From JAWVZU01 sp033722075 (GTDB lineage Bacteria > Pseudomonadota > Gammaproteobacteria > Xanthomonadales > SZUA-38), in the NCBI GenBank assembly GCA_033722075.1, contig JAWVZU010000002.1, positions 1-64,000 on the forward strand: a stretch of 64,000 nt of DNA, written 5' to 3'. How positions within the stretch are numbered: the first letter of the stretch is position 1; each line of letters starts with the position of its first letter. The notes below the pieces were generated by a model. The model was not told the origin of the DNA, ran no database searches, and saw only the letters and a program-made list of their open reading frames with translations. The position numbers were made by a program, and so were the translations under genes. Below, piece by piece: positions 36,112 to 45,866 of this stretch.

Positions 36112-38015
36112 AGCGACAGGATCAGTCCGGCAATATCACCGATCCCGGAGACCGTCTCGTTCAGCGGGTGAGACGAAAAGAAGACCCCGGGAACCAGCGC
36201 CGGATCGATGCAGTGATCCCCGCTCCAGGCCCTGTCATTGTCTTCGATCAGTCGCGGCGGCACGGCGCCCAGGCTGGTCTGCCACGAAGCCCGGTAACCT
36301 CGCTGGTAACCGGCCACCAGGTCCGGCGCGTCGTCGTTTGCATTGCCGGGATAGATCTCCGCACCGTCGAAGACCCGGCTGATCACCGGTTGATCCAGGT
36401 CCGGGTCCCGGAATTCGGCGAGTCTAGCGGCGAGTTCGGCCTTTAGGCGAGCTGCGTCTTTCGGGTCGACGATCCCTTCCGCCTCGCGCCCCGCCAGGTT
36501 CAGAAAAATCCCGTTGAGACCGATGGCATAGGCACGGGTGCGGCTCCAGTCGACATCGGAGAACAGGGGCCCGGACTCCGCGGCGCCCTCTTTCAAGACC
36601 AGGAAGCCTGCCCGCCGCAGCCAGTTGTTGAGGTGAACTGCGCGGCGGAACGGCGCAAACCCGTGGTCGCTGATGATGATCAGGCGGTCATCGGGGCCCA
36701 TGGCGTTCAGGGTCCGGCCGACGATCCGGTCGGCTTCGCGGTAGATCCAGTCGATCGCCTGGCGCTCGACTTCGCTCGTTTCGGGGTAGAGGGGATGGTC
36801 CGGATCGAGGCCCCGATAGAACATGTGGCTGACGCGGTCCGTCTGGACGAATACGCCCATGACCAGTTCCGAGTCGGCACGCTCCAGGGCGTCGAAGAAC
36901 ATCGCCTCCCGCTCGGCCAGAATGGTCTTCTCCATCTCCAGGAAGGCCTCACCGGAGATATGGCCCTCGTTCAGGGACCAGGTCTCTTCCGGCATGCCGA
37001 TGGTGTGATAGAGGCCGATCCGGTCCGCCAGTTCGCCCGCATAGGACTCGGGATGCGTCAGCGGGACCGCCGGATCCTGCGGATCGATGTGGATGGGCGA
37101 CATGTAGAGGACCGGGTCCGGATAACCCTGGACCAGATGGAAGCGCACGATGCCGGTGACGCCCAGGGGGCCGAGAATGTCGAACTCGAGACGCACCCAG
37201 TCGGACCAGTCCCCGGCTTCGAGGCGCTGCTGCCAGTCGCCCGTCTGGACCACCACCGCCGCGCCCTGCGGCTCGAGCGTCAGCGGCACTTCCAGGCTCG
37301 CGCCGTCGCCGAAGGGATCGGTCGGTCCTTCGATCCGCGTCTCGATCCGTCCGTCCCGGTACGGCCGCATGCGGACCGTTCGCGTCGACGAACTCAGCGC
37401 CGAGCCCTGTCGGCGGGTTGCATAAAGCGTGTAGGTTCCCTGGGTGCCCAGCAGGTCCGGTATGCCCATGCCGGAGAACATGCGGTGCACCGGGTCCGGT
37501 GGGAAGGTGACCGGCACGCGCAGGACCGTCGCGCGCTCGCCTCGGTCCTCGAAGGTCGACCAGAAGGGCTCGCCGATGCGCCGGTTGACGATCTGCGCGT
37601 CGCTCAAGGGGAGCTCCGTCCCGAACAGTTCGATGCTGCGGCCGGGAACCGTCTTGGAGATCGAGAATACCGGCGCGTAGGTTTCCGGGTCGCGGCGCAA
37701 AAAATCGTAGATGCCGTGGGACCCTGCTCCGGCGCCGGTGGCAAAGCTGGCCCAGGCGACCGGCGACTGTGGCGGGTTGCTTGTCGCCAGGGACTGGAAA
37801 TGACCCGTCTCGGCCAGCCGGGCCAGGTTGGGCAGGTCGCCGCGAGCCATCCGTTCCTGGACGAGGACCGGGTCCATGCCGTCGAAACCCAGGACGATGA
37901 TCCGCCGCTCTGCCGGCGGTTCGCTGCCGCAGGCGGAGAGCAGGCAGGCCAGGAGAACCGTAATCAGGCAAATGGACCGACAGTTTGCGGAATGCAAATG
38001 AATCACCGTAAGCAT
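36105..38015 (-). CDS. Type I phosphodiesterase/nucleotide-pyrophosphatase-like lipoprotein
   Basis: Predicted periplasmic-side lipoprotein of the alkaline phosphatase superfamily, 636 residues from ATG 38015. Lipobox LSAC (about residue 29). Metal-site and core motifs: VLGFDGMDPVLV (about 40-51), PPQSPVAWASFATG (about 83-96, nucleophile region), later IIISDHGFAPFRR with the DHG metal motif. The large middle insert (about 170-330) is rich in Glu/Arg. Substrate unknown; other members act on nucleotide or lipid phosphodiesters and phosphonates. TTG 38036 is an alternative start. Divergent from the sulfatase-like gene with about 95 bases between the starts. Confidence 0.85.
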   Translation of the reverse strand: MLTVIHLHSANCRSICLITVLLACLLSACGSEPPAERRIIVLGFDGMDPVLVQERMARGDLPNLARLAETGHFQSLATSNPPQSPVAWASFATGAGAGSHGIYDFLRRDPETYAPVFSISKTVPGRSIELFGTELPLSDAQIVNRRIGEPFWSTFEDRGERATVLRVPVTFPPDPVHRMFSGMGIPDLLGTQGTYTLYATRRQGSALSSSTRTVRMRPYRDGRIETRIEGPTDPFGDGASLEVPLTLEPQGAAVVVQTGDWQQRLEAGDWSDWVRLEFDILGPLGVTGIVRFHLVQGYPDPVLYMSPIHIDPQDPAVPLTHPESYAGELADRIGLYHTIGMPEETWSLNEGHISGEAFLEMEKTILAEREAMFFDALERADSELVMGVFVQTDRVSHMFYRGLDPDHPLYPETSEVERQAIDWIYREADRIVGRTLNAMGPDDRLIIISDHGFAPFRRAVHLNNWLRRAGFLVLKEGAAESGPLFSDVDWSRTRAYAIGLNGIFLNLAGREAEGIVDPKDAARLKAELAARLAEFRDPDLDQPVISRVFDGAEIYPGNANDDAPDLVAGYQRGYRASWQTSLGAVPPRLIEDNDRAWSGDHCIDPALVPGVFFSSHPLNETVSGIGDIAGLILSLQ

Positions 38016-38110
38016 TGGGGTCGGAGGCGTATTCAACCGGTTTGGCCCGTTGGGCGCAACCGCACCGGCCGTGTTAGACTCTCGCGCCGATTTTTCGGCG
38101 TTCTGTCACC

Positions 38111-39427
38111 ATGCGATATCTGCTCTATCTGATCCTCCTGGTGGTGCTTCTGGGCTGCGGAAGAGAGTCGACGCCCCTGGGTACGGCTTTCGAAGGCCTG
38201 CCGGTCAGGAATGTGGTGGTGATCAGTTTCGATGCCCTGCGTGCCGATGCCCTGGGTGTCTACGGCTACGAGCGGGGGACCTCGCCCCATATAGATCGCT
38301 GGGCCAGCCGGGCGGTCATCTTCGACCGGGCCCACGCCAGCGCGCAGGCCACGCCCACCTCTTTTGCCGGCGCCTTCACCGGGCGCTATCCGTTCCGGGT
38401 CTTCCGCGGATGGCAGCTGGAGGACGAGGAGACGCTGGCATCCCGGTTCCGGGACAACGGCTTCCACACCGCATTCCTGTCCAACAACATCCAGGTCATG
38501 GCCGAACGCGGTTTCGGGGTGGGCTTTAACGACTACGTCGTCCGCGACGCGGGTGACGACGAGGAACTGCTCCCGCAGGTGCTGGAATGGATCGACAAGG
38601 CCCCGGACGAGCCGCTGTTTGCCTGGTTCCACTTCCTTTCACCCCATACGCCGTACGATGCCCGGCAGATGGCCGAGCGGTTCTATGATCCGAGCTACGA
38701 GGGGCCGTTCGAGGAGACCACCACGGGTGAGTTCAGTGCCGAGACTCCGGCGGATCAGGCCCGTGTTCGCGACCTCTATGACGGCGAAGTGTTCTATGCC
38801 GACTGGATTTTCCGTCAGGTTCTCGATCGCCTGGAGCGCAAGGGGCTGCTGGAGCAGACGTTGATCGTGCTGACCGCCGATCATGGCGAGGAGTTTCTTG
38901 AGCATGGGCAATACCAGCACAACCATGTCTACGAAGAGGTCTCCCGGATCCCGCTGATCTTCTGGCATGCGCAGCTGGGCTCGGTTGTCCGCAGTGACCA
39001 GCCGGTGTCAAATGTCGACCTGTTTCCGACGCTGGCGGCCCTCGCCGGCTTTCCCGCGGACGAAAAGCCGATGGATGGCGAGGACCTCACCCAGCCCCTC
39101 CCGGACGATCGGGTCCGGATCGTCGCGGCCATGACCCACGCGCACGATCGGCAGATCGCGATCATGCAGGACCGGCACAAACTCATCCTCGTCTGCTCAC
39201 CGGACTATGCGGAGTTACTCTACGACCTGGCTGCCGATCCGGGCGAGACGCGCGATATTGCCCCGGACGATCCGCCCCGCGTCGAGGCGCTGATCGAAGA
39301 GGCGACCCGCCTGTTCGGTGAGGATCCCTGCAATGCGATGGCCAAGGCGACCCAGGGCTTGCCCATCGAGAGCGGTCTGACCGAGGAGCAGATCGAACGG
39401 TTGCGGTCGCTGGGCTACATCCAGTAG
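38111..39427 (+). CDS. Sulfatase-family lipoprotein lacking the formylglycine cysteine
   Basis: Alkaline phosphatase superfamily protein of 438 residues with lipobox LLGC (about residue 16). Metal sites: SFDALRADALG (Asp41) and TADHGEEFLEHG (Asp257, His258). The nucleophile region is AQATPTSFAGAFTGRYP: Thr81 sits where a Cys or Ser stands in true sulfatases, and no CxPxR motif is present. It is therefore more likely a phospho- or phosphonate-transferring enzyme than a formylglycine sulfatase, or an inactive one. The C-terminus is soluble. It faces the phosphodiesterase gene back to back and the mraZ promoter lies about 115 bases downstream. Confidence 0.85.
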   Translation: MRYLLYLILLVVLLGCGRESTPLGTAFEGLPVRNVVVISFDALRADALGVYGYERGTSPHIDRWASRAVIFDRAHASAQATPTSFAGAFTGRYPFRVFRGWQLEDEETLASRFRDNGFHTAFLSNNIQVMAERGFGVGFNDYVVRDAGDDEELLPQVLEWIDKAPDEPLFAWFHFLSPHTPYDARQMAERFYDPSYEGPFEETTTGEFSAETPADQARVRDLYDGEVFYADWIFRQVLDRLERKGLLEQTLIVLTADHGEEFLEHGQYQHNHVYEEVSRIPLIFWHAQLGSVVRSDQPVSNVDLFPTLAALAGFPADEKPMDGEDLTQPLPDDRVRIVAAMTHAHDRQIAIMQDRHKLILVCSPDYAELLYDLAADPGETRDIAPDDPPRVEALIEEATRLFGEDPCNAMAKATQGLPIESGLTEEQIERLRSLGYIQ

Positions 39428-39542
39428 CGCAGATTTTTCCGGGGGTCACGCCCCCTGATTCCCCAATCCCGGTTCCATCGCGAGACGACGTGAACTACGT
39501 CACGTCCTGGTGTGCCCGTTCCTGCGCCAGCCCGCACCGCTA

Positions 39543-39571
39543 TTGACTCGGTGCAGGTTAGGTTCTATGGT
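39543..39571 (+). promoter_or_regulatory. mraZ (dcw cluster) promoter
   Basis: TTGACT (39543-39548) and TATGGT (39566-39571) are separated by exactly 17 bases, matching consensus at 5/6 and 4/6. Transcription should start near 39578, about 30 bases before the GTG start of mraZ. This is the best sigma-70-type promoter in the window. Confidence 0.75.
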
Positions 39572-39580
39572 GCAGCTTGG

Positions 39581-39610
39581 TGGGAAAAAGTAGGGAAAAG
39601 TGGGATAAGT
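39581..39610 (+). promoter_or_regulatory. MraZ-box repeats (operator) overlapping the mraZ start
   Basis: Three tandem 10-base units, TGGGAAAAAG (39581-39590), TAGGGAAAAG (39591-39600) and TGGGATAAGT (39601-39610), with TGGGA/GGGA cores every 10 bases. MraZ is known to repress its own promoter by binding such repeats. Here the repeats lie just after the predicted transcription start and the last unit contains the ribosome site and the first two bases of the GTG start codon. Confidence 0.8.
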
Positions 39611-40052
39611 GTTCTATGGCGAGACTGCCATCAGCCTGGACGCCAAGGGGCGCATGGCGATTCCAGCGCGCTACCGCGAGCAGATCGACTCGGTCTGCCA
39701 GGGGCGGCTGGTGCTCACTTATAACGCTTTCGACAACGATTCCCTCTGGCTTTACCCCGAAGCAGTCTGGTCCCGGGTGCGGGATCAGGTGATGGGGCTG
39801 AGCTCCTTTGATTCGCGCCATCGCGCCCTCCAACGTCGGCTGGTGGGTAGTGCGGCGGAGATCGGTCCGGACGGCAGCGGGCGCATCCAGATTCCGGCCA
39901 CGCTGCGTGAAGTGGCGAACCTGGAAAAGCGGGTCGTGCTGATGGGGCTGGGGTCGAAATTCGAAATCTGGAACGAGGAAGTGCTCAACCGGACGCGGTT
40001 CGAGCAGCCTCTGACCGAGCCGACGGAGGAAATCTCGAAACTTGTGATCTGA
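39609..40052 (+). CDS. mraZ: Transcriptional regulator MraZ
   Basis: Ring-forming AbrB-like DNA-binding protein that autoregulates the dcw cluster. The product is 147 residues with two SpoVT-AbrB-type repeats (about 1-55 and 75-125), each with the DxxGR motif: [16 protein letters not shown] and [19 protein letters not shown] start at 39609; the upstream ATG in another frame is a shadow. Followed by a 125-base gap before rsmH. Confidence 0.95.
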   Translation: MFYGETAISLDAKGRMAIPARYREQIDSVCQGRLVLTYNAFDNDSLWLYPEAVWSRVRDQVMGLSSFDSRHRALQRRLVGSAAEIGPDGSGRIQIPATLREVANLEKRVVLMGLGSKFEIWNEEVLNRTRFEQPLTEPTEEISKLVI

Positions 40053-40177
40053 AGTCGAGAACGCCGTTATTGGGGCGGCAGGGAATGATGATAGGTGAAA
40101 GGATGGCGAGCAGGCCATTTCGGTACGCGCCATTGCCGGCGGTCCGGAAGGGCCTTTTTGCGTATCAGGAGGGGGCG

Positions 40178-41113
40178 ATGAGCGCTCCCGGCCTGCACCG
40201 GCCGGTATTGCTGGCGGAGGCGGTTTCCGCCCTCGCGGTAAGCGCCGACGGCAGCTACCTGGACGCAACCTTCGGTCGGGGCGGGCACAGTCGAAACATT
40301 CTCGATGCCCTGTCGGCGGACGGGCGCTTGTATGCGATCGACCGCGATCCCGACGCCGTGGCCCACGCCGAGGCGCAGCTTGCCGACGATCCCCGCTTCT
40401 CCATCTGGCATGGTGCCTTCGCCAACCTCGATCGGGGGCTGCGCGAGATGGGCTGCGAGCAACGACTGGACGGCATTCTCTTCGACCTGGGCGTGTCGTC
40501 ACCGCAGCTTGATGAGGGTGCCCGGGGCTTCAGCTTCCGCGCCGACGGTCCGCTGGACATGCGTATGGATCCAACTTGCGGTGAGAGTGCAGCCGAATGG
40601 CTGGCCCATGTGGGCGAAGGCGAGCTGGCGAAGGTGCTTCGGGACTACGGCGAAGAGCGTTACGCACGTCGCATTGCCCGGGCCATCGTCGCCCGGCGCT
40701 CCGAGAAGCCTTTTACGCGTACCGCCGACCTGGCGCAGTGCATCAGCGCCGCTTCGCCCAGCCGAGAGAAAGACAAGCATCCCGCGACGCGGGCCTTTCA
40801 GGCCATTCGAATCCGGGTCAACGATGAGCTGGGCGAGATCGAGGCGGCCCTGGAGGCGGCGGTCCGACGCCTGGCGCCGGGCGGTCGGCTGGTCGTGATC
40901 AGCTTCCATTCGCTGGAAGACCGGATCGTCAAGAACTTCATCCGCCACGAATCGCGCCACACCGGCGGGCGGCGCTTGCCGATGCCGGAAGAGCGGCCAC
41001 TGCGGTTGCGCCCCGTCGGCAAGCCGACCTGGCCCGACGCCTCGGAGTGTGACGAGAACCCCAGGGCACGCAGTGCGGTGATGCGGGTTGCGGAGCGGAC
41101 CGATGCGGCCTAG
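40178..41113 (+). CDS. rsmH: 16S rRNA N4-methyltransferase RsmH (MraW)
   Basis: Methylates the base of C1402 of 16S rRNA, complementing RsmI. 311 residues: [10 protein letters not shown] opening, SAM-site stretch [15 protein letters not shown] (about 28-42), [20 protein letters not shown], and [11 protein letters not shown] near the end. ATG 40178 has AGGAGGGGG directly ahead (40168-40176), so the longer in-frame start at 40070 is rejected. Its stop lies inside ftsL (11-base overlap). Confidence 0.95.
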   Translation: MSAPGLHRPVLLAEAVSALAVSADGSYLDATFGRGGHSRNILDALSADGRLYAIDRDPDAVAHAEAQLADDPRFSIWHGAFANLDRGLREMGCEQRLDGILFDLGVSSPQLDEGARGFSFRADGPLDMRMDPTCGESAAEWLAHVGEGELAKVLRDYGEERYARRIARAIVARRSEKPFTRTADLAQCISAASPSREKDKHPATRAFQAIRIRVNDELGEIEAALEAAVRRLAPGGRLVVISFHSLEDRIVKNFIRHESRHTGGRRLPMPEERPLRLRPVGKPTWPDASECDENPRARSAVMRVAERTDAA

Positions 41114-41369
41114 GCGCAGCACCTGGATTCTGCTTGCTTCAGTCGTGCTCAGCGCGCTGGCAGTGGTCTACGTGCGTCACGAGGCGCGCCGCGGGTTCAT
41201 AGAGCTGCAGGCCCTGGAGAACGGGCGCGACCAGGTCGTGACGGACTGGGGGCGACTGCAGCTGGAGTACGCGACCTGGGCCTCCGGGGGGCGCGTCGAG
41301 TCCCTTGCGAAGGACGAGTTGGGTCTGCGTGAGGTCGAGCCAAAACAGGTAATCGTGGTCCTCGAGTGA
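41103..41369 (+). CDS. ftsL: Cell division protein FtsL
   Basis: Small bitopic protein of the FtsQLB complex that activates FtsWI. 88 residues: short basic tail, membrane helix (about 7-23, [18 protein letters not shown]), coiled coil (about 28-60) and a conserved end around [15 protein letters not shown] 41103 lies within the end of rsmH; the GTG of ftsI overlaps the stop. Confidence 0.88.
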   Translation: MRPRRSTWILLASVVLSALAVVYVRHEARRGFIELQALENGRDQVVTDWGRLQLEYATWASGGRVESLAKDELGLREVEPKQVIVVLE

Positions 41370-43075
41370 ATCGACGTAGCCGCCAAACCGTGCGAGTCCA
41401 TCCCGGCCGTTACTACACGGTCCTGGTGCTCTTTGCGCTGCTCGGCTCCTTACTGCTCGCGCGGGCGGCCGACATTCAGCTGCTGCGCGATCAGTTCTAC
41501 CGGGATCAGGGCGATGCACGTCACGTGCGCCTTGTTCCGGTCAATGCGGTGCGGGGCGCCATCCTCGACCGCAATGGAGAACCGCTGGCCATCAGTACGC
41601 CGGTCGACTCGGTGTGGGGCAATCCGAAAGAGATGTTGAGCCGTCCCGACCGGTTGCCCGAACTGGCCGAAATTCTCGACCTGGATGCGGAAACCCTCGC
41701 CCGGCGGGTCAGCCAGCGCTCGGAGCGGGAGTTCGTCTACCTGCGCCGGCATGTGGCCCCGGACATCGCCGAGCGCGTGGACGCGCTCGAGTTTCCCGGG
41801 GTTGCCCTGGAGCGCGAATACCGTCGCTTCTATCCGGCCGGGGAGGCGGCTGGACATGTGCTGGGCATGACCAACGTGGACGACGTGGGCCAGGAAGGGC
41901 TGGAACTCGCATTCAACGAATGGCTGATCGGCGAACCCGGTCAGAAGCGGGTCGTCAAGGACCTCTATGGCCGCGTGATCGAAAACGTCGAACTGGTGAA
42001 GCAGGCACGTCAGGGCCGGGATCTGGTGAGCAGCCTGGATCGCCGCCTCCAGTACCTGGCCTACCGCGAGCTGAAGTCGGCGGTCGCCGAGTTCGGGGCC
42101 AGGTCCGGTTCCGTGGTGGTCCTTTCCGTGGCCAATGGCGAGGTGCTGGCCATGGTCAACCAGCCCTCTTACAACCCCAACGACCGCACCCGTAACGCGG
42201 GTGCGGCAATGCGCAACCGGGCGGTCACCGACTTCTTCGAACCGGGCTCGGTGATCAAGCCGTTCACCTTGGCCGCGGCGCTGGAGAGCGGGCGCTACGG
42301 TCACAACAGCGAGGTGGATACGTCGCCGGGTTTCCTGCAGGTCGGCAGCTACACGATTCGCGACCATCGCGACTACGGCGTCCTGGACATGACCGGGATC
42401 CTCACCAAGTCCAGCAACGTGGGCGCCAGCAAGCTGGCGTTGAGCCTCGAGGCCGGGCATCTGTGGGACATCTACCGCCGTTTCGGTTTCGGGACGGTCA
42501 CCGGGTCGGCCTTTCCCGGCGAGTCGCCGGGCATCCTGCTGCATCACGGCCGCTGGCGAGAGGTGGAGCAGGCGGCGGTCTCCTACGGCTATGGAGTTTC
42601 GACCACCCCGCTGCAACTGGCGACCGCCTATGCGGCGATTGCCAACCAGGGCCGGATTCGCGCACCGAGCTTCGTCAAGGGGGCAGTCAATCCGGACAGC
42701 GCCGTCATCGATCCCCAGCTCGCCCGCCAGCTGATCGGCATGATGGAAACGGTGACCGCGACGGCGGGCACCGGCACCCGCGCGGCCCTGACCCATTTCC
42801 GCGTGGCGGGAAAGACCGGAACGTCTCGGAAGGCCAGCCAGGAAGGCTATTCGGACCGCTACATCGCCACTTTTGCGGGCATGGCGCCGGCCAGCAACCC
42901 GCAGCTGGTTGTAGTGGTGGTGATCAACGACCCGGCATCCGAGGAATATTACGGCGGACAGGTCGCCGCGCCGGTCTTCCGGGAAGTGATGGGGGCGGCG
43001 CTGCGCCTGATGAACATCGCGCCGGACAATCTCCTGGCCAGTCCGCCGAATTACGTGGCGGGAGGCGAGCGATGA
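41366..43075 (+). CDS. ftsI: Septal transpeptidase FtsI (PBP3)
   Basis: Class B penicillin-binding protein that cross-links septal peptidoglycan. GTG start, 569 residues. One membrane helix (about 17-35), the pedestal domain (about 55-215) and the transpeptidase with the serine at Ser295 (SVIK), SSN at 349-351 and KTGT at 483-486. The stop overlaps the murE start. It partners FtsW and is activated by the FtsQLB complex. Confidence 0.96.
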   Translation: MNRRSRQTVRVHPGRYYTVLVLFALLGSLLLARAADIQLLRDQFYRDQGDARHVRLVPVNAVRGAILDRNGEPLAISTPVDSVWGNPKEMLSRPDRLPELAEILDLDAETLARRVSQRSEREFVYLRRHVAPDIAERVDALEFPGVALEREYRRFYPAGEAAGHVLGMTNVDDVGQEGLELAFNEWLIGEPGQKRVVKDLYGRVIENVELVKQARQGRDLVSSLDRRLQYLAYRELKSAVAEFGARSGSVVVLSVANGEVLAMVNQPSYNPNDRTRNAGAAMRNRAVTDFFEPGSVIKPFTLAAALESGRYGHNSEVDTSPGFLQVGSYTIRDHRDYGVLDMTGILTKSSNVGASKLALSLEAGHLWDIYRRFGFGTVTGSAFPGESPGILLHHGRWREVEQAAVSYGYGVSTTPLQLATAYAAIANQGRIRAPSFVKGAVNPDSAVIDPQLARQLIGMMETVTATAGTGTRAALTHFRVAGKTGTSRKASQEGYSDRYIATFAGMAPASNPQLVVVVVINDPASEEYYGGQVAAPVFREVMGAALRLMNIAPDNLLASPPNYVAGGER

Positions 43076-44523
43076 TGCGTCTCTCCCAGCTCATCGAAGG
43101 ATTCGCGAAACTGCGCGGTGAAGACGTCGAGATCGGCGGCCTGAGCCTCGATTCGCGCACGGTTCAGCCCGGGGAGGCTTTTCTGGCCCTGCCCGGGACG
43201 CGTGACGACGGCGCCCGGTTCATTCCGGAAGCCGTGGCCCGAGGCTGCGTTGCGGTCCTGCGAGATGCAAATGGGGCAGGCGCCGATGCCGCGGGCGTGC
43301 CGTTGGTAGGCATTCCCCATCTCGCCGTGAATGCCGGTGAACTGGCCAGCCGCTTCTACGGCCATCCGAGCCGCTCGATGGACGTCATCGGGGTCACCGG
43401 AACCAACGGCAAGACCTCCTTCGTCCACCTGCTGGCGCGTGCGCTGCAGCGCCGTTCCGCGTCCGGCAGCATCGGTACGCTGGGTGCCGGGCCGGTCGGC
43501 CGTGAGCATGCGCTGCGGCACACGACGCCCGACCCGATCTCGGTGCACCGGGAACTGGCCGCGATGCGCGATGCCGGGGTGGTCAGCGTGGCGATGGAAG
43601 TTTCCTCGCACGCACTTGACCAGCATCGGGTCGCCGGCGTGCGATTTGCCGGGGCCGCCTGGACCAATCTCACGCGAGACCATCTCGACTATCACGGCAG
43701 CATGGCCCGCTACGCCGCGGCAAAAGCCCGCCTGATGGCCTGGGAAGGCCTCCGCTTTGCCATCCTGAACCACGATGATTCCTGGGTTGACGAATTCCGG
43801 AAGCGGACCGGCAAGAACGTGCACTGCGTGGAATACGGGCTGAAGGGCGGTGACTATCGGGCCGAGGAATTGCAATTCACCGGCACCGGCGTGGTCTTCA
43901 CCCTGCGCTCCCCGCTGGGCTCGACCCGCGTGGCGACCCGTCTGCTGGGGCGCTTCAATGTTCACAACCTGCTGGCCATCGCGGCGACCCTCGGTGCCCT
44001 GGGATGGGGGCTGGCAGACATCGCTGCAGCCATCGAGGCGGCAGAACCGGTGCCCGGGCGCGTCAACGCACTCGCCCGGCCGGGCCAGCCGGTGGTCGTC
44101 ATCGACTATGCCCACACGCCGGACGCGCTCGAGCAATGCCTGACCGCACTGCGCGAACATGGATTCCGGCGCATTTCCTGCGTCTTCGGCTGCGGCGGAG
44201 ACCGGGATCGCGGCAAGCGACCCCTGATGGCCGCCGCGGTGGAGGGTCTGGCGGACCGGCTGATCGTGACCGACGACAATCCCCGCACCGAGTCCGGGGA
44301 CCGGATCATCGCCGACATCCTCGCCGGGCTGCAGCGACCCGACGAGGCGATCGTCGAGCGGGATCGCGCCCGGGCGATCGCCCAAGCGATTCGGGCGAGC
44401 GGTGCCGGGGACCTGGTGCTGATCGCCGGAAAGGGGCACGAGACCTACCAGGAGGTCGGTACCGAGCGGCGCCCCTTCGACGACCGCGTGGCCGCCCTGG
44501 AAGTCCTGGAGGGCGCGGCATGA
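43072..44523 (+). CDS. murE: UDP-MurNAc-L-Ala-D-Glu meso-diaminopimelate ligase MurE
   Basis: Adds the third amino acid of the peptidoglycan stem. 483 residues, three Mur-ligase domains; Walker-type loop GVTGTNGKTS near residue 107, EVSSHALDQHR, and TDDNPRTESG at about 400-409, whose DNPR motif marks meso-diaminopimelate as substrate (a Gram-negative feature). ATG 43072 or 43075 (tandem ATGATG). Overlaps ftsI and murF. Confidence 0.96.
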   Translation: MMRLSQLIEGFAKLRGEDVEIGGLSLDSRTVQPGEAFLALPGTRDDGARFIPEAVARGCVAVLRDANGAGADAAGVPLVGIPHLAVNAGELASRFYGHPSRSMDVIGVTGTNGKTSFVHLLARALQRRSASGSIGTLGAGPVGREHALRHTTPDPISVHRELAAMRDAGVVSVAMEVSSHALDQHRVAGVRFAGAAWTNLTRDHLDYHGSMARYAAAKARLMAWEGLRFAILNHDDSWVDEFRKRTGKNVHCVEYGLKGGDYRAEELQFTGTGVVFTLRSPLGSTRVATRLLGRFNVHNLLAIAATLGALGWGLADIAAAIEAAEPVPGRVNALARPGQPVVVIDYAHTPDALEQCLTALREHGFRRISCVFGCGGDRDRGKRPLMAAAVEGLADRLIVTDDNPRTESGDRIIADILAGLQRPDEAIVERDRARAIAQAIRASGAGDLVLIAGKGHETYQEVGTERRPFDDRVAALEVLEGAA

Positions 44524-45866
44524 TCCACGGACAACTCAGTCAGGCCGCCGCCTGGGTCGACGGGGAACTGCTGGGACCGGACGCCGACTTCCGGGGACTG
44601 GCCATCGACAGTCGCAAGATCGAACCGCAGCAGCTGTTCGTCGCCCTGCACGGGGAGCGGACCGATGGACACCGCTACGTTGGCAGCGCCCTGGCCGACG
44701 GCGCGGCGGGCGCGCTGATCGAGTCCGATACGGGTGTCGAGGGTTCGCAGATCCAGGTTTCCGATACGCTCGCCGGCATCGGGCATCTCGGACGGGCCTG
44801 GCGCGAACGCTTTGACCTGCCAGTCATCGGCGTCACCGGCAGCAATGGCAAGACCACCGTCAAGTCGATGCTGGCGGCGATCCTCGGGCTGCGCCGCCAC
44901 TGGCTGGTGAACCGGGGCAATTTCAACAACGAGATCGGGGTTCCGCTGACCCTCGCCGAGCTGGACGAAACCCACGTCGGCGCGATCGTGGAGATGGGCT
45001 GTGCTCGCCCCGGTGACATTGCCTATCTCGCCGGCCTGGCCAAGCCCAGCATTGGCGTGGTCACGAACGCTGCAGCCGCTCATCTCGAGGGGATGGGTAC
45101 GGTGCAGAAGGTCGCCGCGACCAAGGGCGAGATGTTCCAGGCCCTTTCCAAGGATGGCTGGGCGGTGATCAATGCCGACGATGACCATGCCGATTTCTGG
45201 CGTGAACTGGCGCAGGGACGGAACATCGCCACCTCCGGTCTCGACAATGCGGCGGACGTCCGGGGGACCTACTCGGCCGATGGCGATGAGCGGCGCCTGG
45301 AGATCCGGGCCGCCGACTGGAAGGCGGACGTGAGCCTCAAGGTGCCGGGCGTGCACAATGCGCGCAACGCCCTGGCGGCAGCGACCGCAGCGCGGATTGC
45401 CGGCGCGTCCCCGGAGGATATTGCCCACGCCCTGAGCCAGTTCGTGGCCGTGGGCGGGCGCCTGGACGCACGGCCCCAGCCGGGGGGCTGGCTGCTCCTG
45501 GAGGACAGCTACAACGCCAACCCGGCGTCGCTGGCGGCCGGGATCAGCGTGTTGCTGGAGCATCCGGGTGAGCGCTGGCTTGTGCTCGGCGACATGGCGG
45601 AACTGGGGCCCGATGCGGAAGCGCTGCATTTCCAGGCCGGCTCGACCGCCCGGCGCCAGGGTGTCGAGCGACTGTTCGGGGTGGGTCCGCTGAGCCACCA
45701 TGCGGTGCAGGCCTTCGGTGAGGGGGGCGAGCACTTTGCCGGCAAGAAAGAGCTGATCGAAGCGCTCAAGTCCCGCCTGAAATCCGGCGTCGTGTGCCTC
45801 ATCAAGGGCTCGCGCAGCTCTCGCATGGAAGAGGTCAGCCAAGCGCTTACCGGGGGGAATGTCTGA
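44520..45866 (+). CDS. murF: UDP-MurNAc-tripeptide D-Ala-D-Ala ligase MurF
   Basis: Completes the UDP-MurNAc pentapeptide. 448 residues with the Mur-ligase loop [14 protein letters not shown] (about 99-112), [15 protein letters not shown], and [14 protein letters not shown] in the C-terminal domain. Starts ATGA with murE. The adjacent upstream open frame in the same frame is a murE shadow, so ATG 44520 is used. Confidence 0.96.
   Translation: MIHGQLSQAAAWVDGELLGPDADFRGLAIDSRKIEPQQLFVALHGERTDGHRYVGSALADGAAGALIESDTGVEGSQIQVSDTLAGIGHLGRAWRERFDLPVIGVTGSNGKTTVKSMLAAILGLRRHWLVNRGNFNNEIGVPLTLAELDETHVGAIVEMGCARPGDIAYLAGLAKPSIGVVTNAAAAHLEGMGTVQKVAATKGEMFQALSKDGWAVINADDDHADFWRELAQGRNIATSGLDNAADVRGTYSADGDERRLEIRAADWKADVSLKVPGVHNARNALAAATAARIAGASPEDIAHALSQFVAVGGRLDARPQPGGWLLLEDSYNANPASLAAGISVLLEHPGERWLVLGDMAELGPDAEALHFQAGSTARRQGVERLFGVGPLSHHAVQAFGEGGEHFAGKKELIEALKSRLKSGVVCLIKGSRSSRMEEVSQALTGGNV

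Noticed and set aside
36633..38132. Forward open frame of 499 codons opposite the phosphodiesterase gene
   Set aside because: The reverse-strand gene has a lipobox, metal motifs and a DHG motif; the forward frame has none.
39441..39455. GGGGG-TCACG-CCCCC hairpin after the sulfatase-like gene
   Set aside because: Five base pairs and no T tract on either strand; not enough for a terminator call.
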